The position numbers and the translations under genes are program-made. The notes below the pieces were generated by a model. That model worked only from the letters and a program-made list of their open reading frames with translations, had not been told where the DNA came from and did no database searches. Of a DNA stretch of 11,023 nucleotides, positions 1 to 7,548 are shown piece after piece. Source of the stretch: JBMOLK01 sp049325575 (GTDB taxonomy: Bacteria > Bacillota > Clostridia > Acetivibrionales > Acetivibrionaceae); the NCBI GenBank assembly GCA_049325575.1, contig JBMOLK010000178.1:1-11023 (forward strand), given 5' to 3'. The number at the start of each line of letters is the position of its first letter. The stretch's first letter is position 1.

Positions 1-3000
1 CTTTGACAATATAATAAGAAGGATAAAAGAAGGTGCTACCCTTTATGATTTATCCAGGACATATAAAGAGGTTATGCATGATATTGAAAAACTTGTGAAA
101 ATAATTAAGAACAGCAATAAAGGGGATCTAAGTAGGGGACTCCACTGGCTAAATGAACTTAGAACATCACTGGCAGGGTCCATGGAAAATTGTGATAAGC
201 TGGTTAACAAATATATTGAACTGATAAATAGATTAAGAGATTTATCTGATAAGACAGAGTTTATCCATCTGTATGATAAAAGAAGACAGCTTTTCTCAAT
301 TGGTTATAATATTGAAGAAAACAGCCTTACAAACTCATATTATGACTTGCTTGCTTCTGAAGCCAGACAGACAAGCTATATTGCCATTGCAAGAGGTGAG
401 GTTGAAGAACAGCATTGGTTTAAGCTGGGAAGAACCCTTACACAGATAGACCGTTACAAGGGAATGGTTTCATGGAGTGGGACCATGTTTGAATACCTTA
501 TGCCTCTGCTTATAATGAAAAGCTACAAAAATACCCTTTTGGACGAAACCTATTCTTTTGTAGTGAGAAGTCAGAAGAAATACGGAAGACAGAGAAATGT
601 ACCATGGGGGACGTCAGAGTCAGGTTTTTATCTGTTTGATATTAATCTGGATTATCAGTACAAGGCTTTTGGAGTACCCTGGCTTGGTCTCAAAAGAGGC
701 CTTGTAGAGGACATGGTAGTGGCGCCTTATGCTACCGTATTGGCTTTACCTATAGATCCAAGAGGGGTGATAGATAACCTGAAAAGACTTCAAAATGAAG
801 GGGCAAACGGTCCTTATGGTTTCTATGAAGCTCTGGATTATACACCCGAGAGGCTTCCCATAGGCCAGAAACGGGGTATTGTTAAAAGCTATATGGCTCA
901 CCATCAGGGAATGAGCATACTATCCCTTGATAATTATCTAAATGATAACATTATGCAAAAGCGTTTTCATGCTGATCCTGTGGTGGATGCCGCCAAGCTT
1001 CTTCTGCAGGAAAAAGTGCCTGCCAATATAGTGTTTACCAAGGAGAATAAAGAAAAGATTATTCCCTTTAAGGATATTGTTTATCAGGAAGTGGAAGATT
1101 CAATCAGGGAGTATGATGCTCCTGATCCTGTGCTTCCAAAGGCTCATATTCTTTCAAACGGAATCTATTCGGTGATGGTAACCGATAGGGGCACCGGATA
1201 TAGTAGAAGCAAGGTTCTGGATGTTACCAGGTGGAGAGAAGATATTGCTCTGGATACCTATGGGATGTTCTTTTATATAAGAGATGTGAAGACCAATAAG
1301 GTATGGTCAACCGCTTATGCAACTGTTAACAAAAAGCCTGATAATTATAAAATAACTTTTAGCTCAGGAGAAGCCAGATTCAGTAGAAAGGATGGAGACA
1401 TAGATACCTTGACGGAGATTACAGTTTCTGCCGGGGATAACGCAGAAATAAGGAGGATAACCTTAACAAATAACGGTGCGGAAAGCTGTGTCCTGGAGTT
1501 AACCAGCTATTTCGAGCTGGTTTTGGCACCCCATGGCTCCGATGTTGCACATCCGGCATTCAGTAATCTGTTTATAAGAACCGAGTTTGTGCCAGAGTAT
1601 AATAGTTTGATAGCAAGCAGAAGGCCTAGATCGGAAAATGATAAGACCATTTGGATGGCCAATATAATGTCGGTAGAAGGAGAAGTAGTTGGAGGAGTAC
1701 AGTATGAGACAGATAGGATGCAATTTATAGGAAGGGGCAGAAATGTCTCCAACCCAGTTGTATTGGAGCCTAGCCGGCCTTTATCCAATACTGTTGGAGC
1801 GGTGTTGGACCCTATCATGAGTTTGAGGCAAATGGTGAGGCTGGAGCCGGGAAGTTCGGCTAAAGTCTCCTATGTAACCGTTGTAGCCGAGAGCCGGCAA
1901 GGGGTCCTGGAAGCTGCATCAAAGTATGTAAAACCCCATGTGGTAACGGATGAGTTCAGCCTTGCCCTGACAAAAAGCAGGGTAGAGGCAAGATACTTGA
2001 ATCTTAAGACTGCTGAAATTGAGCTTTACCAGGAATTGATACCGTATATATTATTTTTAAGTCCACAGCAAAGATTAAAGCAGGATTGTATATTGAAGAA
2101 TAAGAAGGGGCAATCATCGCTTTGGCCTTACGGTATTTCCGGAGACATACCCATTGTGCTTGTAATGCTGGAGAAGGAAGATCATATAGATATTGTATAT
2201 GAAGTAATTAAAGCCCATGAATACTGGAAATTTAAGAACCTTAAGGTGGACCTGGTAATACTTAATGAGGAGGAGAACAGCTATAACAATCCTCTTCACG
2301 GGCTTCTATCGGATATAATATCTGGAAGTCATCTGCGTGATATGGTAAACAAGCCTGGTGGGGTATTTATTCTAAAGGGGTCTAGTGTACCCAAAGATGA
2401 TATTAATCTAATCTGCGCAGCTGCAAGAGTAGTATTAAAGGGTGATTCAGGTGACTTAAGGGAGCAGTTTAAGAACAATATGGAATTTAAGCTGCCGGAA
2501 TTTAAGCACTTTAATGTTAAGCCAAAGAAGTATGATACAATTATACAAAAAGATAAGGAACTGGACTTTTTCAACGGTCTTGGAGGCTTTGCACGAAATG
2601 GCAGAGAGTATTTGATTCATTTGGAAAACGAGCAAAATACTCCGCTTCCCTGGATAAATGTAGTCTCAAATCCGGGGTTTGGGTTTATTGTAACAGAGTC
2701 CGGGTCAGGCTACACATGGTATGAAAACAGCCGTGAGAATAAATTGACCCCATGGTCAAATGATCCGGTAAGTGACCCCCCGGGGGAAGTGTTTTATTTA
2801 CTTGACGATCATACCGGAGAAGTATGGTCCATAACTCCGCTGCCTATACGTGAGAATGAGCCCTATACAGTAAGGCATGGCTTTGGCTATACAGCATTTA
2901 CACATGCAAGTCATGGAATTATACAGGAAATGACACAATTTGTGCCTGTTAATGATCCTGTAAAGATCAGTATGATAAAACTTAAGAATACCTCAGAAGA

Positions 3001-4960
3001 ATCAAGAGATTTAAGCTTGACATACTATATAAGGCCGGTTATGGGGGTTAGCGACCAGTTTACTGCACCGCATATAGTTACCGCAAAGCATGATTCAGGG
3101 GCAATATTGATAAGAAATAATTACAATGAAGAATTCCAGGATAGGATTGCTTTCATTGATACATCTGTAAAAGAACGTTCCATAACAGGCAACAGGAGAG
3201 AGTTTTTTGGGACGGGGGGACTTTCAGACCCTGAAGGAATAAAACGTGCAACTCTTTCAGGGGAAGTTGGGGCAGGCTTTGATCCGTGCGCTGCTTTAAG
3301 CATAAGTATAAGCCTTAGGCCGGGTGAAGAGAAGGAGGCTGTATTCATTCTTGGAGCAGGCAAGAGCATAGATGAAATAGAAAAACTTTCAGGTAAATAC
3401 CGTAAGCTTGAAGAAGCTGCAAAAGCACTTAGGAATGTAAAGGAGTTTTGGAAGGAAAAGCTTGGTACAGTCCAGTTTTATACACCTGATTCTGCTATGG
3501 ACTTTTTACTTAACGGCTGGCTTATGTACCAGGTTGTGTCATGCAGGATGTGGACCAGATCAGCTTTCTATCAGTCAGGAGGAGCATTTGGATTCAGAGA
3601 CCAGCTTCAGGACTCTATGGCAGTTACCCATGTGTGGCCTGATATTACAAGAAATCAGATACTTTTACATTCAAAGCATCAGTTTATAGAAGGTGATGTA
3701 CAGCACTGGTGGCATGAAGAAAGGTATAAAGGAACAAGAACCAGATTTTCTGATGATCTGTTATGGATGCCTTATGTAACTGCAGAGTACATTAGGATTA
3801 CAGGGGACTTTGCAATACTTGGTGAAAAGACACCATTCCTGGAAGACGAGCCGTTAGGGGAGTTTGAGGATGAAGCCTATAGAATTCCAAGGATATCGGA
3901 ACAAACATCTACATTATATGATCACTGCATACGTGCAATAGAAAGATCCCTGAAAGTTGGGGAGCATGGTATACCGCTTATGGGCTCCGGAGACTGGAAC
4001 GACGGTATGAATACAGTTGGGAATAAAGGAAAGGGAGAAAGCGTATGGTTGGGCTGGTTTATTTATTCCATACTTATGAGTTTTTCTCCGTTATGCAGGA
4101 AGATGGGAGATGCCGAGCGGGCAAAGAGGTATGTGGAAAATGCGGAATCCATTGTCAAGGCTATTGAAGAGAATGCCTGGGATGGTAACTGGTATAGAAG
4201 GGCCTATTTTGATAATGGTCTTCCTTTAGGGTCCATACAAAATAGCGAGTGCAAAATAGACTCACTATCTCAATCATGGGCAGTTATTTCTGAAGGTGGA
4301 AACAAGGATAGAATAACAGAAGCAATGAATGCACTTGAAAACTATCTGGTAAGGAGGGATGAGGGGCTTATAAAGCTTCTTACCCCGCCCTTTGATGAGG
4401 GTGATCTGGAACCTGGATACATAAAAAGTTATGTTCCGGGTGTACGTGAGAACGGAGGGCAATATACTCATGCTGCTTCTTGGGTTGTTATGGCCTTTGC
4501 AAAAATGGGAGACGGAGACAAGGCTTTTGAGCTTTTTGAACTTCTAAACCCTATAAACCACTCGAGGACACATATAGAATATTCAAAATATAAAGTTGAA
4601 CCCTATGTAATGGCAGCTGATGTGTATTCTGTCGATCCTCATATAGGCCGGGGTGGGTGGACTTGGTATACCGGTGCCGCAGGCTGGATGTACAGGGTTG
4701 GATTTGAATATATTCTTGGGTTTAAAAAGTATGATGATACTCTTGTAATTGACCCTTGTATACCTAAAAAATGGAGTGGGTACGATATAAAATACAAGTA
4801 CAAAGATACCATATACCTGATAGTGGTTAAAAACCCTGACGGAGTAAATAAAGGTGTTAAGAAGATGATTTTTGACGGTGATGAGCTTGAGGAAAACAGA
4901 ATTAAGCTTATTGACGACAAAAAGGAGCACAATGTAGAAGTTTATTTGGGGAAGGATTAG
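1..4960 (+). CDS. Cyclic beta-1,2-glucan synthase family protein (GH189-like plus GH94 part), 5' end missing
   Basis: The frame is open from base 2, so the 5' end lies outside the window; 24 codons precede the first ATG (base 74), which has no properly spaced SD and is internal. Residues are numbered from that Met. Residues 60-290 match the glucoamylase-like domain of ChvB/NdvB/Cgs (LFSIGYNIEE, LLASEARQTSYIAIARGEV, MVSWSGTMFEYLMP, MAHHQGMS), the transglycosylation/cyclisation (GH189) domain. Residues 350-610 form a first GT36-type beta-sandwich (HPAFSNLF), followed by a linker with LWPYGISGD (684-691). A second sandwich spans about 868-1120. An (alpha/alpha)6 GH94 domain spans about 1120-1570, with GDWNDG (1306-1311; one Asp should be the general acid) and GRGGWTWYTGAAGWMYR (1525-1541). 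Known family members have about 2,800 residues with an N-terminal membrane GT84 domain that polymerises UDP-glucose; that part is predicted upstream. Phosphorolytic chain-length control by GH94 is family knowledge. I could not assign GH189 catalytic residues. Family call is confident; the product is inferred. Confidence 0.9.
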   Translation, partial: FDNIIRRIKEGATLYDLSRTYKEVMHDIEKLVKIIKNSNKGDLSRGLHWLNELRTSLAGSMENCDKLVNKYIELINRLRDLSDKTEFIHLYDKRRQLFSIGYNIEENSLTNSYYDLLASEARQTSYIAIARGEVEEQHWFKLGRTLTQIDRYKGMVSWSGTMFEYLMPLLIMKSYKNTLLDETYSFVVRSQKKYGRQRNVPWGTSESGFYLFDINLDYQYKAFGVPWLGLKRGLVEDMVVAPYATVLALPIDPRGVIDNLKRLQNEGANGPYGFYEALDYTPERLPIGQKRGIVKSYMAHHQGMSILSLDNYLNDNIMQKRFHADPVVDAAKLLLQEKVPANIVFTKENKEKIIPFKDIVYQEVEDSIREYDAPDPVLPKAHILSNGIYSVMVTDRGTGYSRSKVLDVTRWREDIALDTYGMFFYIRDVKTNKVWSTAYATVNKKPDNYKITFSSGEARFSRKDGDIDTLTEITVSAGDNAEIRRITLTNNGAESCVLELTSYFELVLAPHGSDVAHPAFSNLFIRTEFVPEYNSLIASRRPRSENDKTIWMANIMSVEGEVVGGVQYETDRMQFIGRGRNVSNPVVLEPSRPLSNTVGAVLDPIMSLRQMVRLEPGSSAKVSYVTVVAESRQGVLEAASKYVKPHVVTDEFSLALTKSRVEARYLNLKTAEIELYQELIPYILFLSPQQRLKQDCILKNKKGQSSLWPYGISGDIPIVLVMLEKEDHIDIVYEVIKAHEYWKFKNLKVDLVILNEEENSYNNPLHGLLSDIISGSHLRDMVNKPGGVFILKGSSVPKDDINLICAAARVVLKGDSGDLREQFKNNMEFKLPEFKHFNVKPKKYDTIIQKDKELDFFNGLGGFARNGREYLIHLENEQNTPLPWINVVSNPGFGFIVTESGSGYTWYENSRENKLTPWSNDPVSDPPGEVFYLLDDHTGEVWSITPLPIRENEPYTVRHGFGYTAFTHASHGIIQEMTQFVPVNDPVKISMIKLKNTSEESRDLSLTYYIRPVMGVSDQFTAPHIVTAKHDSGAILIRNNYNEEFQDRIAFIDTSVKERSITGNRREFFGTGGLSDPEGIKRATLSGEVGAGFDPCAALSISISLRPGEEKEAVFILGAGKSIDEIEKLSGKYRKLEEAAKALRNVKEFWKEKLGTVQFYTPDSAMDFLLNGWLMYQVVSCRMWTRSAFYQSGGAFGFRDQLQDSMAVTHVWPDITRNQILLHSKHQFIEGDVQHWWHEERYKGTRTRFSDDLLWMPYVTAEYIRITGDFAILGEKTPFLEDEPLGEFEDEAYRIPRISEQTSTLYDHCIRAIERSLKVGEHGIPLMGSGDWNDGMNTVGNKGKGESVWLGWFIYSILMSFSPLCRKMGDAERAKRYVENAESIVKAIEENAWDGNWYRRAYFDNGLPLGSIQNSECKIDSLSQSWAVISEGGNKDRITEAMNALENYLVRRDEGLIKLLTPPFDEGDLEPGYIKSYVPGVRENGGQYTHAASWVVMAFAKMGDGDKAFELFELLNPINHSRTHIEYSKYKVEPYVMAADVYSVDPHIGRGGWTWYTGAAGWMYRVGFEYILGFKKYDDTLVIDPCIPKKWSGYDIKYKYKDTIYLIVVKNPDGVNKGVKKMIFDGDELEENRIKLIDDKKEHNVEVYLGKD

Positions 4961-4961
4961 A

Positions 4962-5029
4962 GAAGCGCTGTGCCACAGCTTCCAAAAGCCAGGTCTAAAT
5001 GACTGTGATAGTTATTAGCCTTGGCTTTT
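4962..5029 (+). terminator. Tandem hairpins after the glucan synthase gene, probable terminator
   Basis: A short hairpin (4962-4982: GAAG, bulged CG, CTGT, loop GCC, ACAG, CTTC) starts one base after the stop codon. A longer imperfect hairpin follows (4984-5029): AAAAGCCAGG pairs with CCTTGGCTTTT with one bulged A, and CTAA/TGAC pairs with GTTATTAG above it, with loop TGTGATA. The descending arm ends in TTTT but no longer T-tract follows, so termination is likely though not textbook. Confidence 0.6.
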
Positions 5030-5089
5030 CACATTTCATAAGTATTAATATTTGTATTCCAAACATTACATTTATTTGTTATAATTTTG

Positions 5090-5119
5090 TTGATAAAAAA
5101 ATAACAAGTTTTATATAAT
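5090..5119 (+). promoter_or_regulatory. Sigma-A-type promoter of the DUF2207 gene
   Basis: TTGATA (5090-5095) and a perfect TATAAT (5114-5119) are separated by 18 bp in an A/T-rich stretch. Transcription should start near 5126, leaving a leader of about 60 nt. A second TATAAT at 5080-5085 has no convincing -35 element and is less likely. Confidence 0.7.
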
Positions 5120-5120
5120 A

Positions 5121-5167
5121 CTCTAAAATACCTGAAGTATCTTGTACCAAAACAGGTATGAAAAGAG
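5121..5167 (+). repeat. Inverted repeat in the DUF2207 gene leader
   Basis: Perfect 7-bp arms ATACCTG (5128-5134) and CAGGTAT (5153-5159) are separated by 18 nt. Across a small internal loop the pairing extends with CTCT (5121-5124) against AGAG (5164-5167). Inside, GTA (5137-5139) can pair with TAC (5145-5147). The structure sits around the expected transcription start and 7 nt before the SD. It could be an operator or an RNA hairpin affecting translation; no known riboswitch class is recognised. Confidence 0.45.
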
Positions 5168-5174
5168 TAATTTT

Positions 5175-5180
5175 GGGGGG
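5175..5180 (+). promoter_or_regulatory. Ribosome binding site of the DUF2207 gene
   Basis: A run of six G's ends five bases before ATG 5186. This is a strong SD and fixes the start codon, which matters because the predicted protein is unusually short at its N-terminus for its family. Confidence 0.8.
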
Positions 5181-5185
5181 TAATT

Positions 5186-6454
5186 ATGAGGCAGTTACTA
5201 AAAAAACTATTTTGTATTTCACTTTTTGTACCCATAGTATTCACTTTCTTTTTGGTGTCAAGCTCATATGCAAGTGATGAGAGGGGAGTGAATTTTCATA
5301 GTGGTACAACAGTATATAGGGATTCATCAATAATAATGCTTTTAGGGACATTAGTTATATTGGTGTACTATTCTATTATGTGGGCGAGAGTTGGAAGGGA
5401 TCCTAAAAAAGGAAATGTGGTTACGAAATCTAAACCCCCGGAGAATTATTCGCCTGAGGCTTTAAGGTATATAGAACAAATGAAGTTTGATAATAAAGCT
5501 TTTACTGTAGCTATAATAAACATGGCTGTAAAGCGTTATCTCAATATAAGGGAAGATGATGGCGTGTATATACTTTCAAGGGGGAATGCGGATAAGGAAG
5601 TCCTTTCCAAGGAAGAGAAACGAGTTGCGGAGGCGCTAAGACTTGATGAATTACATGAATTGGAATTAAGTCAGGCAAACCACAGAATAATCGGAAGTGC
5701 TGTTGAGGCCTTAACGGCTTCTCTTAAGAAAGACTATGTGAATAGTCACTTTATACTTAACACTAAGTATTTTATGCCCGGAGTAGTTTTCTCTTTGTTT
5801 GTAATTATTCTTTCCGGCAGCAAGCAGTTTGGCAAGAATACAGTCCCTTTAATTATATTTTCATTCCTTGGTTTGATGTTTTTGTCTCTAACAGCACGGA
5901 TATTAAGTTTGTGGAAAAAAACACTGATCGAAAACAGAAAAGAGGGTTCATTTTTATTTGAGAGTACAATCCTTTGTTCTATAGCATTTTTTCTTTTAAT
6001 GTTCCAAACTATTATTTTTATTAATTTTAGTTTTTATTTGCATATTTATTTTGTTCTTTCGGTATTTTTGATTTTGAGCTTAAATGTTATTTATAACTAT
6101 CTGTTAAGAGCACCTACTGTTTTAGGAAGAAAAATATTAGATGAGGTAGATGGCTTCAGAATGTATCTTACTTATGAAGAACAAGGACAAAATGGAGGTC
6201 TGGATTATATTGAAAAGACCCCGGAGTTGTTCGAAAGGTATCTTCCCTATGCACTGGCGCTTGATGTGGAGGTACAATGGGGGGAGCAGTTTGATTCACT
6301 GCTTCAAAAGGCAAAGGAAAGTGGGCACTATGTACCTTCCTGGTACCATGGACCAAAGTGGAGCAGATTTAATGTAGCAAAGTTTGCTTCAAGTCTGGGA
6401 AGTTCTTTTTCCAGTGCTGTTTCCTCTTCATCATCGGCACCAAGCTCAAGTTGA
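5186..6454 (+). CDS. DUF2207-family membrane protein lacking the usual ectodomain
   Basis: A 422-residue protein of unknown function. Residues 1-30 look like a signal peptide (KK start, hydrophobic core, cleavage near SSYAS). Only about 17 residues then separate it from a membrane segment (about 48-66), followed by the DUF2207 hallmark VGRDPKKG (69-76) and a soluble part (EALRYIEQM, FTVAIINMAVKRYL, DGVYILSR). Four more hydrophobic segments lie at about 195-210, 219-238, 260-281 and 283-305. A cytosolic C-terminal part contains LDEVDGFRMYL, ERYLPYALAL and VPSWYHGP. Usual family members carry a roughly 200-residue extracellular N-terminal domain and end in a long Gly-rich tail; here the first is missing and the tail stops after a Ser-rich stretch (402-422). 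The gene has its own promoter and strong SD, so the short N-terminus does not look like a miscalled start. Family assignment is by remembered motifs; no function is known. Confidence 0.85.
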   Translation: MRQLLKKLFCISLFVPIVFTFFLVSSSYASDERGVNFHSGTTVYRDSSIIMLLGTLVILVYYSIMWARVGRDPKKGNVVTKSKPPENYSPEALRYIEQMKFDNKAFTVAIINMAVKRYLNIREDDGVYILSRGNADKEVLSKEEKRVAEALRLDELHELELSQANHRIIGSAVEALTASLKKDYVNSHFILNTKYFMPGVVFSLFVIILSGSKQFGKNTVPLIIFSFLGLMFLSLTARILSLWKKTLIENRKEGSFLFESTILCSIAFFLLMFQTIIFINFSFYLHIYFVLSVFLILSLNVIYNYLLRAPTVLGRKILDEVDGFRMYLTYEEQGQNGGLDYIEKTPELFERYLPYALALDVEVQWGEQFDSLLQKAKESGHYVPSWYHGPKWSRFNVAKFASSLGSSFSSAVSSSSSAPSSS

Positions 6455-6514
6455 AGGAGATATTACGATAGAGCAGGCGAAATTTGGAGAAGGGGATTGG
6501 TAATACTTGCAAAA

Positions 6515-6536
6515 ATGCGCCCATATGCGCCCTTTT
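6515..6536 (+). repeat. Direct repeat ATGCGCCC x2 with small hairpin potential
   Basis: ATGCGCCC occurs at 6515-6522 and 6525-6532, two bases apart, followed by TTTT. GCGC (6517-6520) can pair with GCGC (6527-6530) around a six-base loop, so this may be a weak terminator for the DUF2207 gene. It lies just before the next promoter. The 159-base gap around it shows no gene. Confidence 0.35.
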
Positions 6537-6540
6537 AAGA

Positions 6541-6569
6541 TAGACATTTGGTAAGGATTAATTTATAAT
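6541..6569 (+). promoter_or_regulatory. Sigma-A-type promoter of the downstream membrane protein gene
   Basis: TAGACA (6541-6546, five of six matches to TTGACA) and a perfect TATAAT (6564-6569) are separated by 17 bp, the optimal spacing. The start site should be near 6576, giving a leader of about 38 nt. The gene can therefore be expressed independently of the DUF2207 gene. Confidence 0.75.
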
Positions 6570-6601
6570 GAAATATGAATTTATAAAATAATTATTGATT
6601 C

Positions 6602-6608
6602 AAGGGGG
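6602..6608 (+). promoter_or_regulatory. Ribosome binding site of the unknown membrane protein gene
   Basis: AAGGGGG ends five bases before ATG 6614, a strong SD that supports this start. Confidence 0.75.
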
Positions 6609-6613
6609 TTTAT

Positions 6614-7501
6614 ATGAAGTATTTAGAAGATGCATTCAAGTTTCTAGGTAAGTTTTTTATATTGATTATACCTCTATTCATTGCTTCTGCTATTCCCAGC
6701 ATGATTGTTGGCGGCACGAACACTATGGAAATGACAAATAGAATGAATGAATTCAGTGTGTCGATGGCTGAAGGAAGCAGTGATATGCTGCCACAAGAGA
6801 TATTTGGAATGCTTTTTGAGATTCTACAGCCGTTTTTTATACTGGTAGGTATTTCACTTGCTGTATCTTTGGTGTTATATCTGGTAGTAATGCCTGCTAC
6901 CTATGGTATGATTAACAAGGCTTTGGCAACAGGTAATGCTAGTTTAAGTGATTTTTTACCCGAGTTAAAGAATAACTTTGTAAAATATATTCTTTTCGGT
7001 ATTTGTAGTTTTCTAGTCTCCATTATTATAACAATTATTTTAGCAGTTATTATAGCGTTATTTGTCTTCTTGATAATTGCGTTACAGAGCGTATCAACTA
7101 CTGCTATGGTATTAGGGATTGTTATTGGAGTGTTGATAGGTATTGCAATTATATTATTGCTGATGGCCTTCGGTTTTCTTTTGGTCTACTGGTTTCCTGC
7201 AATGGTGGTTGACGACCTTGACGTGGTGGCAGGGTTTAAAAAATCAATTGAAGTTGCAAAATCATATTTTTGGCCTACAGTGGGAATTACGCTGCTTATT
7301 TCTATTGCCGGTTCGGTTGCAAATTCAGTATTAGGTTTCTTCGGCATGGTACCTGTTATAGGGGGTATTTTTATAAGCATAGTACCAACTATGATAAGTT
7401 TTATTACAACAGTATTTTATATTATGGTTTATAGAGACAAGACAGGAAAGAATGTTAGTGAAGAAGACAATATGCCTGAACTACCCGGTGAATACGTATA
7501 A
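6614..7501 (+). CDS. Polytopic membrane protein of unknown function
   Basis: A 295-residue protein that I do not recognise with certainty. It begins with a short amphipathic MKYLEDAFKFLGKFF stretch, then has hydrophobic segments at about 12-31, 72-93, 123-157, 164-196, 219-240 and 246-272, so five to seven membrane passes. A Met-rich, polar loop (35-65) follows the first segment. Two patterns recall the loose group of DUF4013/YciC-like membrane proteins: PATYGMINKALATGNASLSDFLPELKN cut into short motifs (PATYGMINKAL at 94-104, LSDFLPEL at 111-118), and WFPAMVVDDLDVVAGFKKS (193-210) followed by an amphipathic helix and another hydrophobic stretch. In those proteins a similar DLDVVAGFKKS-like helix precedes a membrane segment. 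This likeness is an impression, not an assignment. The C-terminus is acidic and short. The gene has its own promoter and SD and is followed by a rho-independent terminator, so it is probably a single-gene unit. Confidence 0.8.
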   Translation: MKYLEDAFKFLGKFFILIIPLFIASAIPSMIVGGTNTMEMTNRMNEFSVSMAEGSSDMLPQEIFGMLFEILQPFFILVGISLAVSLVLYLVVMPATYGMINKALATGNASLSDFLPELKNNFVKYILFGICSFLVSIIITIILAVIIALFVFLIIALQSVSTTAMVLGIVIGVLIGIAIILLLMAFGFLLVYWFPAMVVDDLDVVAGFKKSIEVAKSYFWPTVGITLLISIAGSVANSVLGFFGMVPVIGGIFISIVPTMISFITTVFYIMVYRDKTGKNVSEEDNMPELPGEYV

Positions 7502-7520
7502 AGCACATTAATGATTTTAA

Positions 7521-7548
7521 GGGGCCAACTTTTAGTTAGCCCCTTTTT
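7521..7548 (+). terminator. Rho-independent terminator between convergent genes
   Basis: GGGGC (7521-7525) pairs with GCCCC (7539-7543) and AACT (7527-7530) with AGTT (7534-7537), with one C/A mismatch and a TTT loop, followed by TTTTT (7544-7548). This is a clear terminator for the + strand gene 19 bases upstream. Read on the - strand, the same stem is followed by CCTTAAAA rather than a T-run, so it is weaker that way, but it is the only candidate terminator for the clpA-aat-DUF3810 operon. Confidence 0.85.

Noticed and set aside
74..76. ATG at 74 as the true start of the glucan synthase gene
   Set aside because: The frame is open back to the window edge, the GAGG before it is only two bases away, and family members have over a thousand further N-terminal residues.
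1499..4932. Several open frames on the - strand inside the glucan synthase gene, and one in another + frame at 3462-3689
   Set aside because: All lie within conserved coding sequence and have no recognisable domains or expression signals.
5029..5244. Short - strand open frame across the promoter region of the DUF2207 gene
   Set aside because: A/T-rich, low-complexity translation, overlaps a convincing + strand promoter, leader and start.
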